Below are positions 23,488-33,621 of a stretch of 64,000 nt of DNA, one piece after another. The position numbers were made by a program, and so were the translations under genes. The notes under the pieces are model-generated. The model ran no database searches, had not been told where the DNA came from, and saw only the letters and a list, made by a program, of their open reading frames with translations. The DNA is from Leptidea sinapis (lineage: Eukaryota > Arthropoda > Insecta > Lepidoptera > Pieridae): positions 9,741,501-9,805,500 of the forward strand of contig NC_066286.1 in assembly GCF_905404315.1 (NCBI RefSeq), read 5' to 3'. How positions within the stretch are numbered: position 1 is the stretch's first letter; each line of letters begins with the position of its first letter.

Positions 23488-24327
23488 TATTTATTTATTT
23501 ATTAGAAAAGGCTTACCAACTAGACATACAATTAATATTATGACTACTTATAATGTAACATTTCTTATATTTAATATTTGTATATCTAACTTATAGGTAT
23601 GCACAGCGTTGCCTTCATTTATTAATGTAAGTTAAGTAATATTACTACAATATGTATGTTTACTATTACTAAAAACTATAATTTTAAACATCCAAATTAT
23701 AAGGGTTCAAAAGCGTATTTTTTAAAATTGCCAAATGTATTAAAATTTATATCTATACTACTATTACTATGGAATTTACTGTTATATAATTTTGAGATAA
23801 GTTGGATAGGTGAATTTGAGCCATAATTGTTTCTGAAGAATCGTACATGTACTGGCAGATATGTACTAATACGACATGGATAAGGTGGTACATATAATCC
23901 AATCTTAGATAGAAGTAATGGACAGTCTAATTGATTATTTAATAATTTATATAAGAAAAGAATTTGTGACGCATTTCTTCGCAATTCTAAGGTTTTCATA
24001 TTTAATCATTTTAATTTGTCTTTGTAACTTATAATAGTGTAATTATTAGTAACAAAACTCAATTTGGATATATTTTTTTTTTAAACTGACTCAATCCTAG
24101 TGATGTAATTTTTGTAATAGGGGCATCACACTACCGAATTGTATTCAACCTGAGATCTTACAAGGAAATAGTATAGTATTATAGGCGTAGGAATTGATGT
24201 AAAAGCCTTGGTGTTACGTAAGAAAAACCCAAGCATTTTAAAACTTTTGTGAGCTATTTTGTCAATATGTTTATCAAATCTCAACTCCTCGTCTAAAATG
24301 ACACCCAAATCATCAAGACATCTTATG
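23488..24327 (-). pseudogene. Jockey/CR1-like non-LTR retrotransposon, C-terminal remnant with 3' tail
   Basis: The minus strand reads LDDLGVILDEELRFDKHID then HKSFKMLGFFLRNTKAF (24126-24327), the usual block following the reverse transcriptase palm. After a damaged gap it continues LELRRNASQILFLYKLLNN and ends KKYAFEPL (23697-23999). The AT-rich 3' region down to 23488 contains GGTATGCACAGCGTTG, also found at about 6.7 kb. The element is 5'-truncated and lacks the catalytic domain. Confidence 0.85.
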
Positions 24328-24809
24328 CTACTGTTTAATTAAGTTTCCTTGTAATATTTAGTAGATTATGTCAGTGTTAAGATTAGGTGCCTCTACTATT
24401 TTCGAGAGCATAAAATACGATAATTTAACAGTAAATCAGTTGTTACCGGAAGCGTATTAATTAAACGTGGGTTGGTTGTGTATTATATTCTAAGATTAAC
24501 AGTTTGAAATTAGTATGTTCTTAAACTTTTTAGGACTAATTTGAATTAAGTGAACATGCCCAGGAAATGAAAAGGCTTTATTATACGCGTACTTAAACCG
24601 AACTAAGAAGTAAAAATAATAATTTATAGTTTTTTCGCGATATATATTCCACAGATTTATTTATATAAAATTATCCATTACTTTTCTAAAATAAAATTAG
24701 GCCACTTTAGAATCTCCCGCCAAAATCAGTGGAGCTGTTTCGAAGATTATCTGGAATAAACCACGTAAAGAACATTGTGAACAATCAAATGCGTTTGACA
24801 TAAATCTGT
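24328..24809. other. No gene seen
   Basis: AT-rich sequence upstream of the truncated LINE at 23.5-24.3 kb. Confidence 0.6.
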
Positions 24810-24872
24810 CTTTTTTATGACAATTAGGGACAAGACGAACAGGACGTTCAGCTGATAGTTATTGATACGCCC
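24810..24872 (-). repeat. Three-hairpin retroposon, 63-bp tail fragment
   Basis: TTTTTTATGACAATTAGGGA then CAGGACGTTCAGCTGATAG to GATACGCCCT. Only the poly(A)-proximal end is kept. Confidence 0.65.
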
Positions 24873-25014
24873 TCGATAGAGTGCTCGAATCGGTGACTCA
24901 AATATCCGGATAGCACAAAAGAGATTCGGCCGGGTATCGTTAATTTGCTCCTAAGAATTGAAGAGTTTTGTTACTTATAATCTGAACCTAACCAAACTAT
25001 CTTTGAAGTATGTA

Positions 25015-25330
25015 TCCTTTTCAATAAAAAAAGAATTTTCGAAATCGGTTGGTGCGATATTGAGTTATTCGTAAATTTGTCGAGCACATACTTATAGCAA
25101 AATTAAGACTTAGATGGTTTTCTTATGGATGCCATTGTCAACCAGTCAAAAGAATTATGAAAATCGGTTCACCCAGTCGAAAGTCCCCCGTCGTTCAGAA
25201 ATCGAATTAAAATAATAGTTGAAAATTAATAACTAATTAGAATTTATAGTTTTCCAACTTTCTCTGGAGGTATAAAGTAAACCTAAATTTAGGTAATTAT
25301 AGTTAACACTGTTGTTAACTATCTATCAGA
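25015..25330 (+). mobile_element. Helitron-like fragment
   Basis: CCCCCGTCGTTCAGAAATCG, TTTCTCTGGAGGTATAAAG and ACTGTTGTTAACTA correspond to the 3' half of the 22.8-kb element. Its CTAGT end is missing. Confidence 0.5.
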
Positions 25331-25746
25331 TTATTTCTATGTAGATTGATAGATCTTAAGTGTTGTTGAACCTAACCGCACCACAAAACAAAAGAAAAAA
25401 TATAGTTAGTAAAAAAGCTCTAAATTGATTTACAGACCGTATCATAACTGTGTCAATATCAAATTGAAACCTTATAAATAGCCAGTATTTCAGGAAAACT
25501 CTGTTTTGTAAGTGAACAACATCATGTGTAATAAATCGATTAATTAATTAATCGAAAATAAAAAATAAAATTTCATTTATCGCGAGCATTGTTTTTATTT
25601 GTTAGCGTAGCGTAGCGTGAGCGTAGTTTTAACATCCTCTTTGGTATTCTGTACTAGAATAGAAAACATTTCTTTATTTACTAAAATAACTTTACAGATT
25701 GAAAGTGTTGGCTTTTCCGTGTGACAGAGAGACAGAAAGAGGACTT
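25331..25746. other. No gene seen
   Basis: Contains a tiny GTAGC-type repeat at about 25603-25628 and nothing else. Confidence 0.55.
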
Positions 25747-25966
25747 ATAATAATAATAATAATATTGATACACTTTTTTAACAAATTATCTTGCCCCAAG
25801 TTAAGCATATATAGCCTGTGTTATGGGTTACAAGACAATGATATATTTAATACAATATACTTATTTAAACATACATAAATACATTTAAACATCCTTGACT
25901 CGGAAATAAACATCCATATTCATCATATAAATGCTTGCACCTACCGGGATTCGAACCCGGGACCTT
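25747..25966 (-). repeat. tRNA-derived SINE, head-truncated
   Basis: Body and tail as in the 1.1-kb copy, with CGGGATTCGAACCCGGGACC at the head end. The tRNA-like part stops after the B-box, where unrelated sequence begins. Confidence 0.75.
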
Positions 25967-26173
25967 ATCAATAGTATGTGTACGAACTGACGCAATCATT
26001 GTAGTGAACCACAAGAAGGGAGCCCATTTGCCACTTAGGGCTGTCACTAGACACTTTTAGAATGAGATTTTTTTTTAAATATGTTACCAACTTATTTTAG
26101 ACGACTTTATTACTATTGCGACTGTTTGTTTGAATAAGTAGGCTTCTACTCGCTGTGAAAGGAAAGGGGGAAC

Positions 26174-26386
26174 CAGTGGGAGGCTCCGTTGCACAGGATG
26201 CCGACTAGGTTACGAGAACCACAATGGCGCCTATTTCTGCCGTGAAGCAGTAAAGTGTAAGCATTACTGTGTTTCGGTCTGTAGGGCGCCGTAGCTAATG
26301 AAATTACTGGGCAAATGGGACATCTTATGGCTCAAGGTGACGAGCGCAGTTGTAGCACTGCATTGTAATGGACAGGGCGTATCAAA
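26174..26386 (+). repeat. Three-hairpin retroposon, copy 7 (internal deletion)
   Basis: CAGTGGGAGGCTCCGTTGCA to GGACAGGGCGTATCAA. The GCCGCTCAG hairpin is deleted. It lies head-on with the inverted partial copy at 26450. Confidence 0.72.
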
Positions 26387-26449
26387 TTTATTTCTTTCAT
26401 TGGTTTAGATCAAATTTATTAGAGAATTTTTATTGTGAGCAGAATAACG

Positions 26450-26600
26450 CATGTCGCATTTGCCCAGCAATTTCACTATCTACGGCGTCCTACAGACCAA
26501 AACACAGTAATGCCTACACATTACTGTTTCACGACAAAAATAGGCGCCGTTGTGGTACCCATAATCTAGCCGCCATCCGGTGCAAAGGAGCCTCCCACAT
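26450..26600 (-). repeat. Three-hairpin retroposon, copy 8 (5' half)
   Basis: CATTTGCCCAGCAATTTCAC to GTGCAAAGGAGCCTCCCAC. It contains the nested GGCGCC/CAGTAATG stem. Inverted relative to copy 7, 63 bp away. Confidence 0.72.
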
Positions 26601-27439
26601 ACTTGACGAGAAAGAAAAGAAATTACTTTTTGATGGATGGACAAAAGACACAGAGACCCACAAGAGATATTATGCAAGTAAATATGTTTACCCCTATTCT
26701 ATCTTAGCAAAGTAAACATACAACATTAAATACCTAGAGAAAGACGAGCCTTAAGGCACGTCCACAACAGTGTTCAAGTCACGGAGCGAAAGGTAGATTA
26801 AACTTGTTTAATATGCAAACAGCATAGTGTGGCCATGCCACGACGCGATGGTCTGGGTTGTGTAATGTTTTCCTATTACTTATGACCTCTGCTGTAATAT
26901 GAGATGCGCTGCACTGCGGGCACGAACAAATTAACTAGTGTTATTGTGCCTGTGACCTTTTCCTCAGAAGAGATGGAGAGTTTAAATTAACCTTAATACA
27001 AAAAATGAAATATTGGTGAATTGAGCACTTGGAGAGTGGATAATGGATAGCAATAACATGTCAAGTGTTAGAGTGGATCCCACAAGGAAACACGAAGAGG
27101 AGCAGACCATTAGATTAGATTGAGGAGATGTGGTGAGAAGGAGCTAAAGAAAAACGGCAAAAGTATGGTGAACTTTAATAACGGGATTAATGCTAAGTCA
27201 AAACATATAATAAACGTATGTAATGAAATCTATGTACGTAATTTAACGAGTTAAAAATTAAATTATACGTTTACTTGTGTGCAACTATTAAAAATTATAT
27301 TTTCACCTATTTATATTTTAATATTTCAAATCGAAAAAAAAAAATGATAAACGGACCATAAAATCCATATGATAGTAGATACATAGATGTTCACATAATA
27401 TGGACTTCTTTTATACGGAAATGTACGATAAACTATTAT
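26601..27439. other. No gene seen
   Basis: About 840 bp of AT-rich sequence without motif-bearing frames. Confidence 0.6.
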
Positions 27440-27690
27440 GGGGTATGTTTATAAAACACAAAAACAATACCAGCCCTTTAGGTAGATGTATGCACTTGTT
27501 TTGAAAGTACCAATGTACATGCCACAGATTCGTTGTTCGTGGCAAAAATTCCTTCCACAATGTAGGGAAAGTAATCCCGCTGGCCAGGATGATACTCAAG
27601 GTTTTGGCGTGTCGTTTGAAGGTGAAATTCGGAGTCAGTCGTTGCGAAAAATCATGGCTAGCTATTTTGTAAGTCGCGAGTAAATAGCAA
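27440..27690 (-). pseudogene. Diverged CR1/jockey-like LINE tail
   Basis: The minus-strand frame (27411-27701) reads SQRLTPNFTFKRHAKTL and LWKEFLPRTTNLWHVHWYFQ. These match the RHKL and FLPRTTKLWNELP blocks of the family at lower identity. It is an old copy. Confidence 0.6.
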
Positions 27691-27857
27691 GACATATCCA
27701 TGCTATTAGCAAAACTTAGCGGGTAACAGTTTAGCTCTACATGGAAGAAAGCTCCCTGAAGCTACCGTGTAAAGTCACACATCGCCACACAAATAAATGG
27801 TGAGGATGAAATTAATGATCAATGGTAGAAATGGTTACCAGCTGAATCTTTAAAAAA

Positions 27858-27932
27858 TTTGTTATTTTTAAAGTGAGCACACAACTTTAATTGATATAAT
27901 TAATCCCAGAAGTGAGTATTAAAAATAACAAA
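27858..27932. repeat. Inverted end-fragments of the tRNA-like repeat
   Basis: AATTTGTTATTTTTAAAGTG and AGTGAGTATTAAAAATAACA are near-complementary arms. They correspond to two opposed 3' ends of the repeat family, immediately upstream of copy 3. Confidence 0.5.
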
Positions 27933-27936
27933 TTGT

Positions 27937-28165
27937 TTAGATTTGAAAGAGCGACATCTCAAGTCAATTTCCTAATATGCAATTACTGGGGTTGAGCAGG
28001 CTATCAACTGTTAAGTAGATCCTGTAGATGGAACCACAATCTGAGAGTTGAACAAGACGTATCAAGATTTACGAACCATACGTCACGGTTGGCAACCCGA
28101 GATGTCGCGGGTTTGAGTCCGCATCGTTCATAGATTTTAGTTACAAATGTAATGTGTTTAGCTAA
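27937..28165 (+). repeat. tRNA-like dispersed repeat, copy 3 (anticodon arm deleted)
   Basis: GAGCGACATCTCAAGTCAAT, GGGGTTGAGCAGGCTATCAA, GATCCTGTAGATGGAACC, then CGGTTGGCAACCCGAGATGT where the D/anticodon region is shortened, and TCGCGGGTTTGAGTCC. Confidence 0.65.
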
Positions 28166-28526
28166 ATCTTCATTTAGTCTCATCGATGGATACCGTTCCC
28201 TAACAGTATGTGTAGAATCTAGTAGCAGGGTATTATTAAACGGTTACATAACAACACTAGAAAACCAAATTGATAGCGCTGAATGTATGTGCTAATTGAT
28301 GTTAACTGTGATGCAACTGAGTTGCCAACAACTTGAGGTTCATTCACTCTGCTCTGTAGTACAAGTCCTCTATTCATGAACTGTTTATGAAATCACACGT
28401 AATAATTACGTATTCATTTATACTTATCCATATACAGTATGACTGATGAGATATTAACAATATTAAAGGACGTTATTAAACCTGATATGAAGAAAAAAGT
28501 AACATTTAAATAATTTTAATTGACTA
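28166..28526. other. Spacer of the inverted tRNA-like repeat pair
   Basis: Unique-looking sequence enclosed between copies 3 and 4 of the tRNA-like repeat. Confidence 0.5.
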
Positions 28527-28836
28527 AACAATTTGTTATGTATTTTAAGTGATAGCCCTCACTTCTGGGATTAATTACACAAATAGAACTGAAAAAACAA
28601 ATTTATGAATGATGCGGGACTCGAACTAGCGACCTCTCGCGTTCCGTGCGAGCGCTCATTCCAACTGAGCCAACCGTTCGAGTGACTTATCGTTTATAAC
28701 AACTTGTATGCTTTGTTCAACTCTCAGGTTGTGGCCTCATCTACAGGATCTACCTTACAGTTGATATCTTGCTCAACCCCAATATTTGCATATTAGGAAA
28801 TTGACTTGAGATGTCGCTCTTGCAAATCTAAACACT
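28527..28836 (-). repeat. tRNA-like dispersed repeat, copy 4 (full)
   Basis: The tRNA-like part 28607-28679 (minus) has one extra base in the D-arm. Flanks GTTGTGGCCTCATCTACAGG and GACTTGAGATGTCGCTCTTG match copy 3 in inverted orientation, giving an inverted pair around about 360 bp. Confidence 0.7.
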
Positions 28837-28900
28837 AATCAAATTGACTACTCAGTAAAATTAACCGAAAGTTAAGTAATTCATTGCGCACCGTATAGAC

Positions 28901-29113
28901 CATAGTTTCTTTACCGTATCTTGCTCACCGCCCACTTTTAGAATATGTTTTTTTCTAGAGTATTTTCGTGTATTTTTTGCCTGTTTAGACTATATTTTTT
29001 AATCTACCCACGCCCCATCTGCACCAACTCAATGCCCCCTAATTTTCTCTGGGTCTTCTACTGCCCCCCCAAAAGTCTCAAGGGGGCGTTATCGCCCACG
29101 TTGAGAACCTATG
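28901..29113. mobile_element. hAT-like MITE, 213 bp, 8-bp target duplication
   Basis: GTATAGAC is duplicated exactly at 28893-28900 and 29114-29121. The ends CATAGTTTCTTTACCGTATC and, inverted, CATAGGTTCTCAACGTGGGC match the hAT consensus start CAGNGGTTCTCAA. It carries C-rich and G-rich runs near 29030-29095 and no ORF. Confidence 0.78.
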
Positions 29114-29199
29114 GTATAGACGCACGGAAGTACTAATTCATGATATTGGTAATAATGATTGAAGAAAACTTGACAATAACGGTAAGGTAAGAAAAATTC

Positions 29200-29205
29200 T
29201 TTATT
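29200..29205 (-). promoter_or_regulatory. Probable poly(A) signal of the MADF-BESS gene
   Basis: AATAAA on the minus strand lies about 300 nt downstream of the MADF-BESS stop codon, in AT-rich sequence without another gene. This is a plausible 3' UTR length for an insect gene. It is inferred from motif and position only. Confidence 0.5.
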
Positions 29206-29506
29206 ATTCAACTCAAAATAGAATTATTGAAATGAATATATGACATACATATATGTAAAGCTTAAAATTAACGTAATTTTCAAATGCTTCTGGTCGAGGT
29301 GCCCTGAAACTGAGGAACTAAGAATTTTGTCCTTTCCATGCTGCAACCTCATTTTCATTGTCAGGGTAAAATTTGAGGATGGTTGATGGAAAAATATACA
29401 AATTTTACGAGATTTTCCCGATGTGCTGCAAGTTTGCTACAGAGGGTAATTAAGATAATTTATTTTAGACTCATTCAGTTACGCAGAAGATATTTTGTCG
29501 AAAGTA

Positions 29507-31191
29507 TTACTGTGGAAGTTTTTCATACCGGTCCCTATGCGGCAGAATATAATCAGGGCTTGGTTCTGAAGATAATGTATTATCGCTAAATTGGTAGTCA
29601 ATATTAGTAGCGTTGGGTGAAGAACAGTTTGCATTTTCCATATTAATTTTTTTTACCAACTGTAGCATACCAATTTTGAAATCAATTGTTTGATTGACAT
29701 TCATTCTTCTCATGTAAGTTCGGAAACTGAGAAGAAACTTTGTGTCATCGTCTTCTTCTCTAAAGACTTGTTTTGGTTTAACTCCTTTCCTTTTCTCCTT
29801 CTCCTCATGTGAGCTTGCGATTTTATATATGATATCCCTTTTTTTGCTTGTTTTAGATAGAAGTGGTGCTACTGCTGATGGCGAATTAATAGTTTTGCTT
29901 CCTTTGGTGTTTTCTTCTCTGTCATTAACATCTTTTACAATGTCATCTGATTCATCACTTTCGGAGTTTCTTTCCGATGTTCTTTTATCAAAGATTGGAA
30001 ATAAGAAATGTAATATATCTGCATAGATGTATTTTTTCGATTTTTTTGCACTTGGATTACTTTTATTTTTTTGTATTTCCTTTCTATAATAATCTCTTAC
30101 ATGTGTCCATTTCCTTTTTAAATCGGCACCTGAAAAACGAATTTAATGTTCACAAATTCCTGACAGCGGTACATTGCACAGCTTGTAGAAGGTAAAAATT
30201 TACACAACCATTGTGTGATGTTCATTTGCTTAAAAGCATAACATTTATAGCTACGGAAGACTTGGCTGCATAGAACACGTATAATTTTCGTCTTCTTGAA
30301 TAAATATTTTGTTTTTAATAATCATTTACGCGGCAATTGTTTTCTTTTAAATGTGTTCTATGGAGCCCTTGAATTTACAACACGAATTGAATCATTGAAG
30401 TGATAACCTGATCAATATACTGCTGATTTGGGAGGAGGTAAGAATTTGACATTAAGTGACCTGTATGCTTCATTTTGGCCATAAAAATACTAATATCAAA
30501 ATTTCAGCCTAATAAATTAAACTACCTTCAAAAGTACGTTGGATATTACTGAAAATTATATTAAATTGCTTAGTTTTATAATATCCTGAGGCATTCTTTT
30601 TAATCCTATCCCACATTGTATAAGAAGTAATTTTTTTATCACAATAAGGGACGAGACGAGCAGGACGTTCAGCTGATGGTAATTGATATGCCCTGCCCAT
30701 TACAATGCAGTGCCGCTCTGGATTGTTGAAAAACCCAAAAATTCTGAGCGGCACTACAATTAATGCGCTCGTCACCTTGAGATGCAAGATGTTGTCTCAA
30801 TTGCCCAGTAATTTCACTAGCGCGCTTTAGACCGAAATACAGTAATGTTTACACATTACAGCTTTACGGCAGAAATAGGCGCCATTGTAGTACCCATAAC
30901 CCAGCCGGGATCTCAGCATCCTCCCACAAACCTTTGCCTAATACTTCCTCACGCCGGTTGAAGAACTACTTCAATGTAACTAAATATAAGAATAATGAAT
31001 AAAAATCAAATAAACTTACTTTTGTTCAATCGCTCCGTCTTAGTATGAGACTCCCAATTATTGATAACTTCTTTACATACTTGTTCCCACGCCGAATCCC
31101 TTACATCCTTGTTATGGTAATCTTCGTGAGTAATATTCCACAAGCATGGGACTTTTTCAATCGCTAGAATTAGCGTTTCGGTATCGCACAT
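29507..31191 (-). CDS. MADF-BESS domain protein, two exons, intact
   Basis: Exon 1 is 31020-31191 and exon 2 is 29507-30129, separated by an 890-bp phase-1 intron with donor GTAAGT (31014-31019) and acceptor TTTTTCAG ending at 30130. The spliced product is 264 residues with no internal stop. Residues 7-105 form a MADF domain, a Myb/SANT-like DNA-binding fold: LILAIEKVPCLWN, then HEDYHNKDVRDSAWEQVC, and after the splice LKRKWTHVRDYYRK. The middle is charged and low in complexity. Residues 184-220 form a BESS motif (DDDTKFLLSFRTYMRRM), a protein-interaction motif typical of MADF proteins. I chose the ATG at 31191; the frame stays open about 30 nt further upstream but has no other ATG there. Family members are usually nuclear DNA-binding regulators such as Adf-1; the targets here cannot be inferred. 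A PIF-like element lies 71 bp upstream, so this could be a transposon accessory gene or a domesticated descendant. Confidence 0.85.
30630..30925 (-). repeat. Three-hairpin retroposon, copy 9, in the MADF-BESS intron
   Basis: T-tract then AAGGGACGAGACGAGCAGGA to CAGCCGGGATCTCAGCATCC. It occupies a third of the intron and is transcribed in the same sense as the gene. Confidence 0.75.
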
Positions 31192-31262
31192 CGTGAAATA
31201 CGTCGACTCGGCACGGTGCAAGAGCGATACTGAATAGAAATTTCCGAACGTGTTCGTACTAA

Positions 31263-32127
31263 GGCTGGGCGTAAACGTTCGGAAACCGGATTAGGATTCC
31301 TGATTCGGAATTACGTGAGACTAGCGCAAACGTCCGGTTTTTTTGTTCGGATTTTTTTACGACCAGTACGAATAGAAACGCTTGTGAAAGCACACGCAAG
31401 TACTATCATGGACGACGAAGACGAATTGATTACTATTACTGGCGCTAAACAAGAAGAAGAGGAATCGTCGTAACTGGGCACAATTTTGAAAAATGACTAA
31501 AAGAATTGCCATAGGTATTGTTCGACCGCCATTATTAAATTTTCCGCTTCACACATTTTTTTTACCTACGACGAGTCTACAGACATCCACTCGCTACAAA
31601 CGGTACTCCGGTTTCCTGACCAGGAATTCAGAATCGGAAACCTCATATTACACAAAAAAATATTCAACAAGCCGCACATTAATCTAGTTATTTCCGAATG
31701 ATAAAAAAACCTAACGTTCGGTTCAGTGCGTTCGGTTCCTAAGAACGGAAAAAACTCAATGACGTCATCCCGAACGCAGCTCTCGCGTACATTTTCGCTC
31801 AAGCGCCGCAACGCACGGAAATTTAGATTCGATATACTCGTCGTAGGTAAGAAAATGTGTGAAGCTGAAAAATTTATAATGGCGGATGAACAATATAAAT
31901 GCGTATGTTATTTCAATACTGCAGACTACCACAATAGAGACGTAAGGGACTTGGCTTGGGACCAGATATGTAAAATGGTTTTTTATAACTCTTAACTTTT
32001 TATTAACACTTGCGTGTGCTTTCACAAGCTTCTCTATTCGTCGGTCGTAAAAAAATCCGTACAAAAATACCGGTCGTAATTCGTGATCAGGAAACTTTAT
32101 CCGGTATCCGAACGTTTGCGCCCAGCC
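31263..32127 (+). mobile_element. PIF/Harbinger-like element with MADF fragment and transposase-like start
   Basis: 865 bp flanked by TAA at 31260-31262 and 32128-32130, a 3-bp duplication as PIF/Harbinger makes. Both ends read GGCTGGGCGYAAACGTTCGG and continue as imperfect inverted repeats for about 130 bp. Near the left end a short frame (31409-31474) starts MDDEDELITITGAK followed by a glutamate run; one frame over it reads RRNWAQF, resembling the N-terminus of a Harbinger nuclease, then breaks. At the right, 31879-31995 encodes a truncated MADF piece. A second inverted pair (31523-31572 and 31838-31886) lies inside. There is no intact transposase, so it is non-autonomous or decayed. Confidence 0.8.
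31879..31995 (+). pseudogene. Truncated MADF-domain reading frame inside the PIF-like element
   Basis: A 38-codon frame beginning MADEQYKC. It contains FNTADYHNRDVRDLAWDQIC, which aligns with NITHEDYHNKDVRDSAWEQVC of the intact gene at 31.0-31.2 kb but differs at many residues. The frame stops where the second half of a MADF domain should follow. It runs opposite to the intact gene. Its start region is duplicated in inverted form near 31523-31533, where minus-strand sequence reads MAVEQYLW before stopping. It is best seen as the remnant of the element's own MADF gene. Confidence 0.75.
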
Positions 32128-32152
32128 TAAACACTACAAATTATATGAGAAT

Positions 32153-32465
32153 ATCAAATTCAAATTCACTTTATTCATGTAGGTCTCAAAAATGACACTT
32201 ATGAATGTCAAAATAAATATATAAATATTGTTTCTTATTGAATTTACCGCTACTTCATAAAGGGTTGAGCTAATGAGAAGAAGTAGCAAGAAACTCATTG
32301 CCACTCTTTTAAGTCAAGATTTACATTTTAGTTGTTTTACAAATCATTTCAATTACAATATATGCAAAGTGACGCAACAAAAATACTCAAAAGTCAAAAA
32401 CTGAAAGGCTTACACGAGTAAGTCAAAAAAAGAAAAAAAAAGTAAATTAATACTTATAAACACAA
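32153..32465 (-). repeat. LINE 3' tail (CACTTTATTCATGTAGGTC family)
   Basis: CACTTTATTCATGTAGGTCT, TGACACTTATGAATGTCAAA and AGAAGTAGCAAGAAACTCAT are a common insect LINE 3' UTR layout. It lies 25 bp beyond the PIF-like element. No coding part is recognised. Confidence 0.6.
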
Positions 32466-33550
32466 GAGTTATTGAGTATAGTAGATGCATCAATCCACAC
32501 ATACCGTAAATAAATAGAGGCATTATGTGAGCATTTCATAAAATAAAATATATAATAACTTTAACTTTAAAGGAAATAGAGTAGCACCCGTACACGAGCA
32601 TGACGCATGGACCAGCCATCGCCTCCCTCGACCATATTTTAGGGAAGGGAACGACCCGCCCCACGTCGCCGCCACAAGCAGAGGCATTTAAGCGAGCATG
32701 ACGATACCTGCCACGAGAAATCTACCGAATAACAAAACAATTCAAGTTCATCTACATATTATGCAATACTTACTAAATGCCTCTACTTACAATTTTGTTT
32801 CAAATTACATAACTCATGATAATGATTATTAAAATTGATTAAAAAACAGTAACAATATTAATATTTAAATTATATAACTATAATGACATTTATCAAACTA
32901 AGACAGACATGTAACAGCCCAGCAGCTCAGTTCGAGTTCGGATATATCGATTCGTTTATGTGTCAAATTGGAATTCTGCGTTCGGAATCTTTTACAATGA
33001 ATTGAACGCTACCAATTTAATCCGCGCGGCTTAAATAAAAGATTTGTTAAGCATTTTTTATTCTGGAACCTTATCACTTAAAATAACATAGAGACCGAAA
33101 ATCATTGTGAATATATTTAAATGATGTGAATATTTGGACGTTCAAGGTCGAGTGCTTGAGATTACGAATTACTTCATTAACAATTATTATAAAGTTATTA
33201 GCTGTGTCTGGCCTGCCGTTTTACCCGTGTTTAATAAAATATGATTACCATAACATACCTTTTGTGGCTTATGATTAAGAAAAAGGCAAACGGTATCAAA
33301 AAGTAAACCACGGGTAAATGCCGTTGGGGTTCACTAAAACTTAATGTTAGTAATTACTACAAACATCTAAACACCTTATAAAACAGCGCGAGCGCGGGGA
33401 TTTCTCACCGCCCGGCGAAGCGACGCTAAAACTCTGCCATCGGCGCCTCTAACGGTCGCTCTACGTAACATTGACACAGATAATTAATAACTCCTATAGT
33501 ATAAATGCAGCCCGGACGCTATAACGACGAGGACGAGGACAAAACCGATC
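32466..33550. other. No gene seen; short CpG-richer patch
   Basis: Holds the 50-bp motif at 32583, an inverted pair around TTTACCCGTG at 33212-33330, and a GC-rich patch (GCGCGAGCGCGGGG, CCGCCCGGCGAAGCGACG) at 33385-33470. Confidence 0.5.
32583..32632. repeat. 50-bp motif shared with 49.54 kb
   Basis: GTAGCACCCGTACACGAGCA then TGACGCATGGACCAGCCATC and CCTCCCTC occurs again at 49536-49585 with about four changes. No known element is recognised around either. Confidence 0.55.
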
Positions 33551-33621
33551 GTCGTGGAGAAGTTTGGGGAGGCCTTGGTCCAACAATGGACGTCTCTCAG
33601 CTGAAACGATGCTGATGATGG
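33551..33621 (+). repeat. RTE-like LINE extreme 3' end
   Basis: GGGGAGGCCTTGGTCCAACA then GTGGACGTCT-like sequence and GATGCTGATGATGG match the last 70 bp of the RTE-like family. Confidence 0.65.

Noticed and set aside
29742..30026. 94-codon plus-strand ORF rich in Ser and Leu
   Set aside because: Antisense to exon 2 of the MADF-BESS gene.
31006..31221. Start of the MADF gene at 31221
   Set aside because: The first codon there is TTG, not ATG; the first ATG in frame is at 31191 and gives the expected MADF start.
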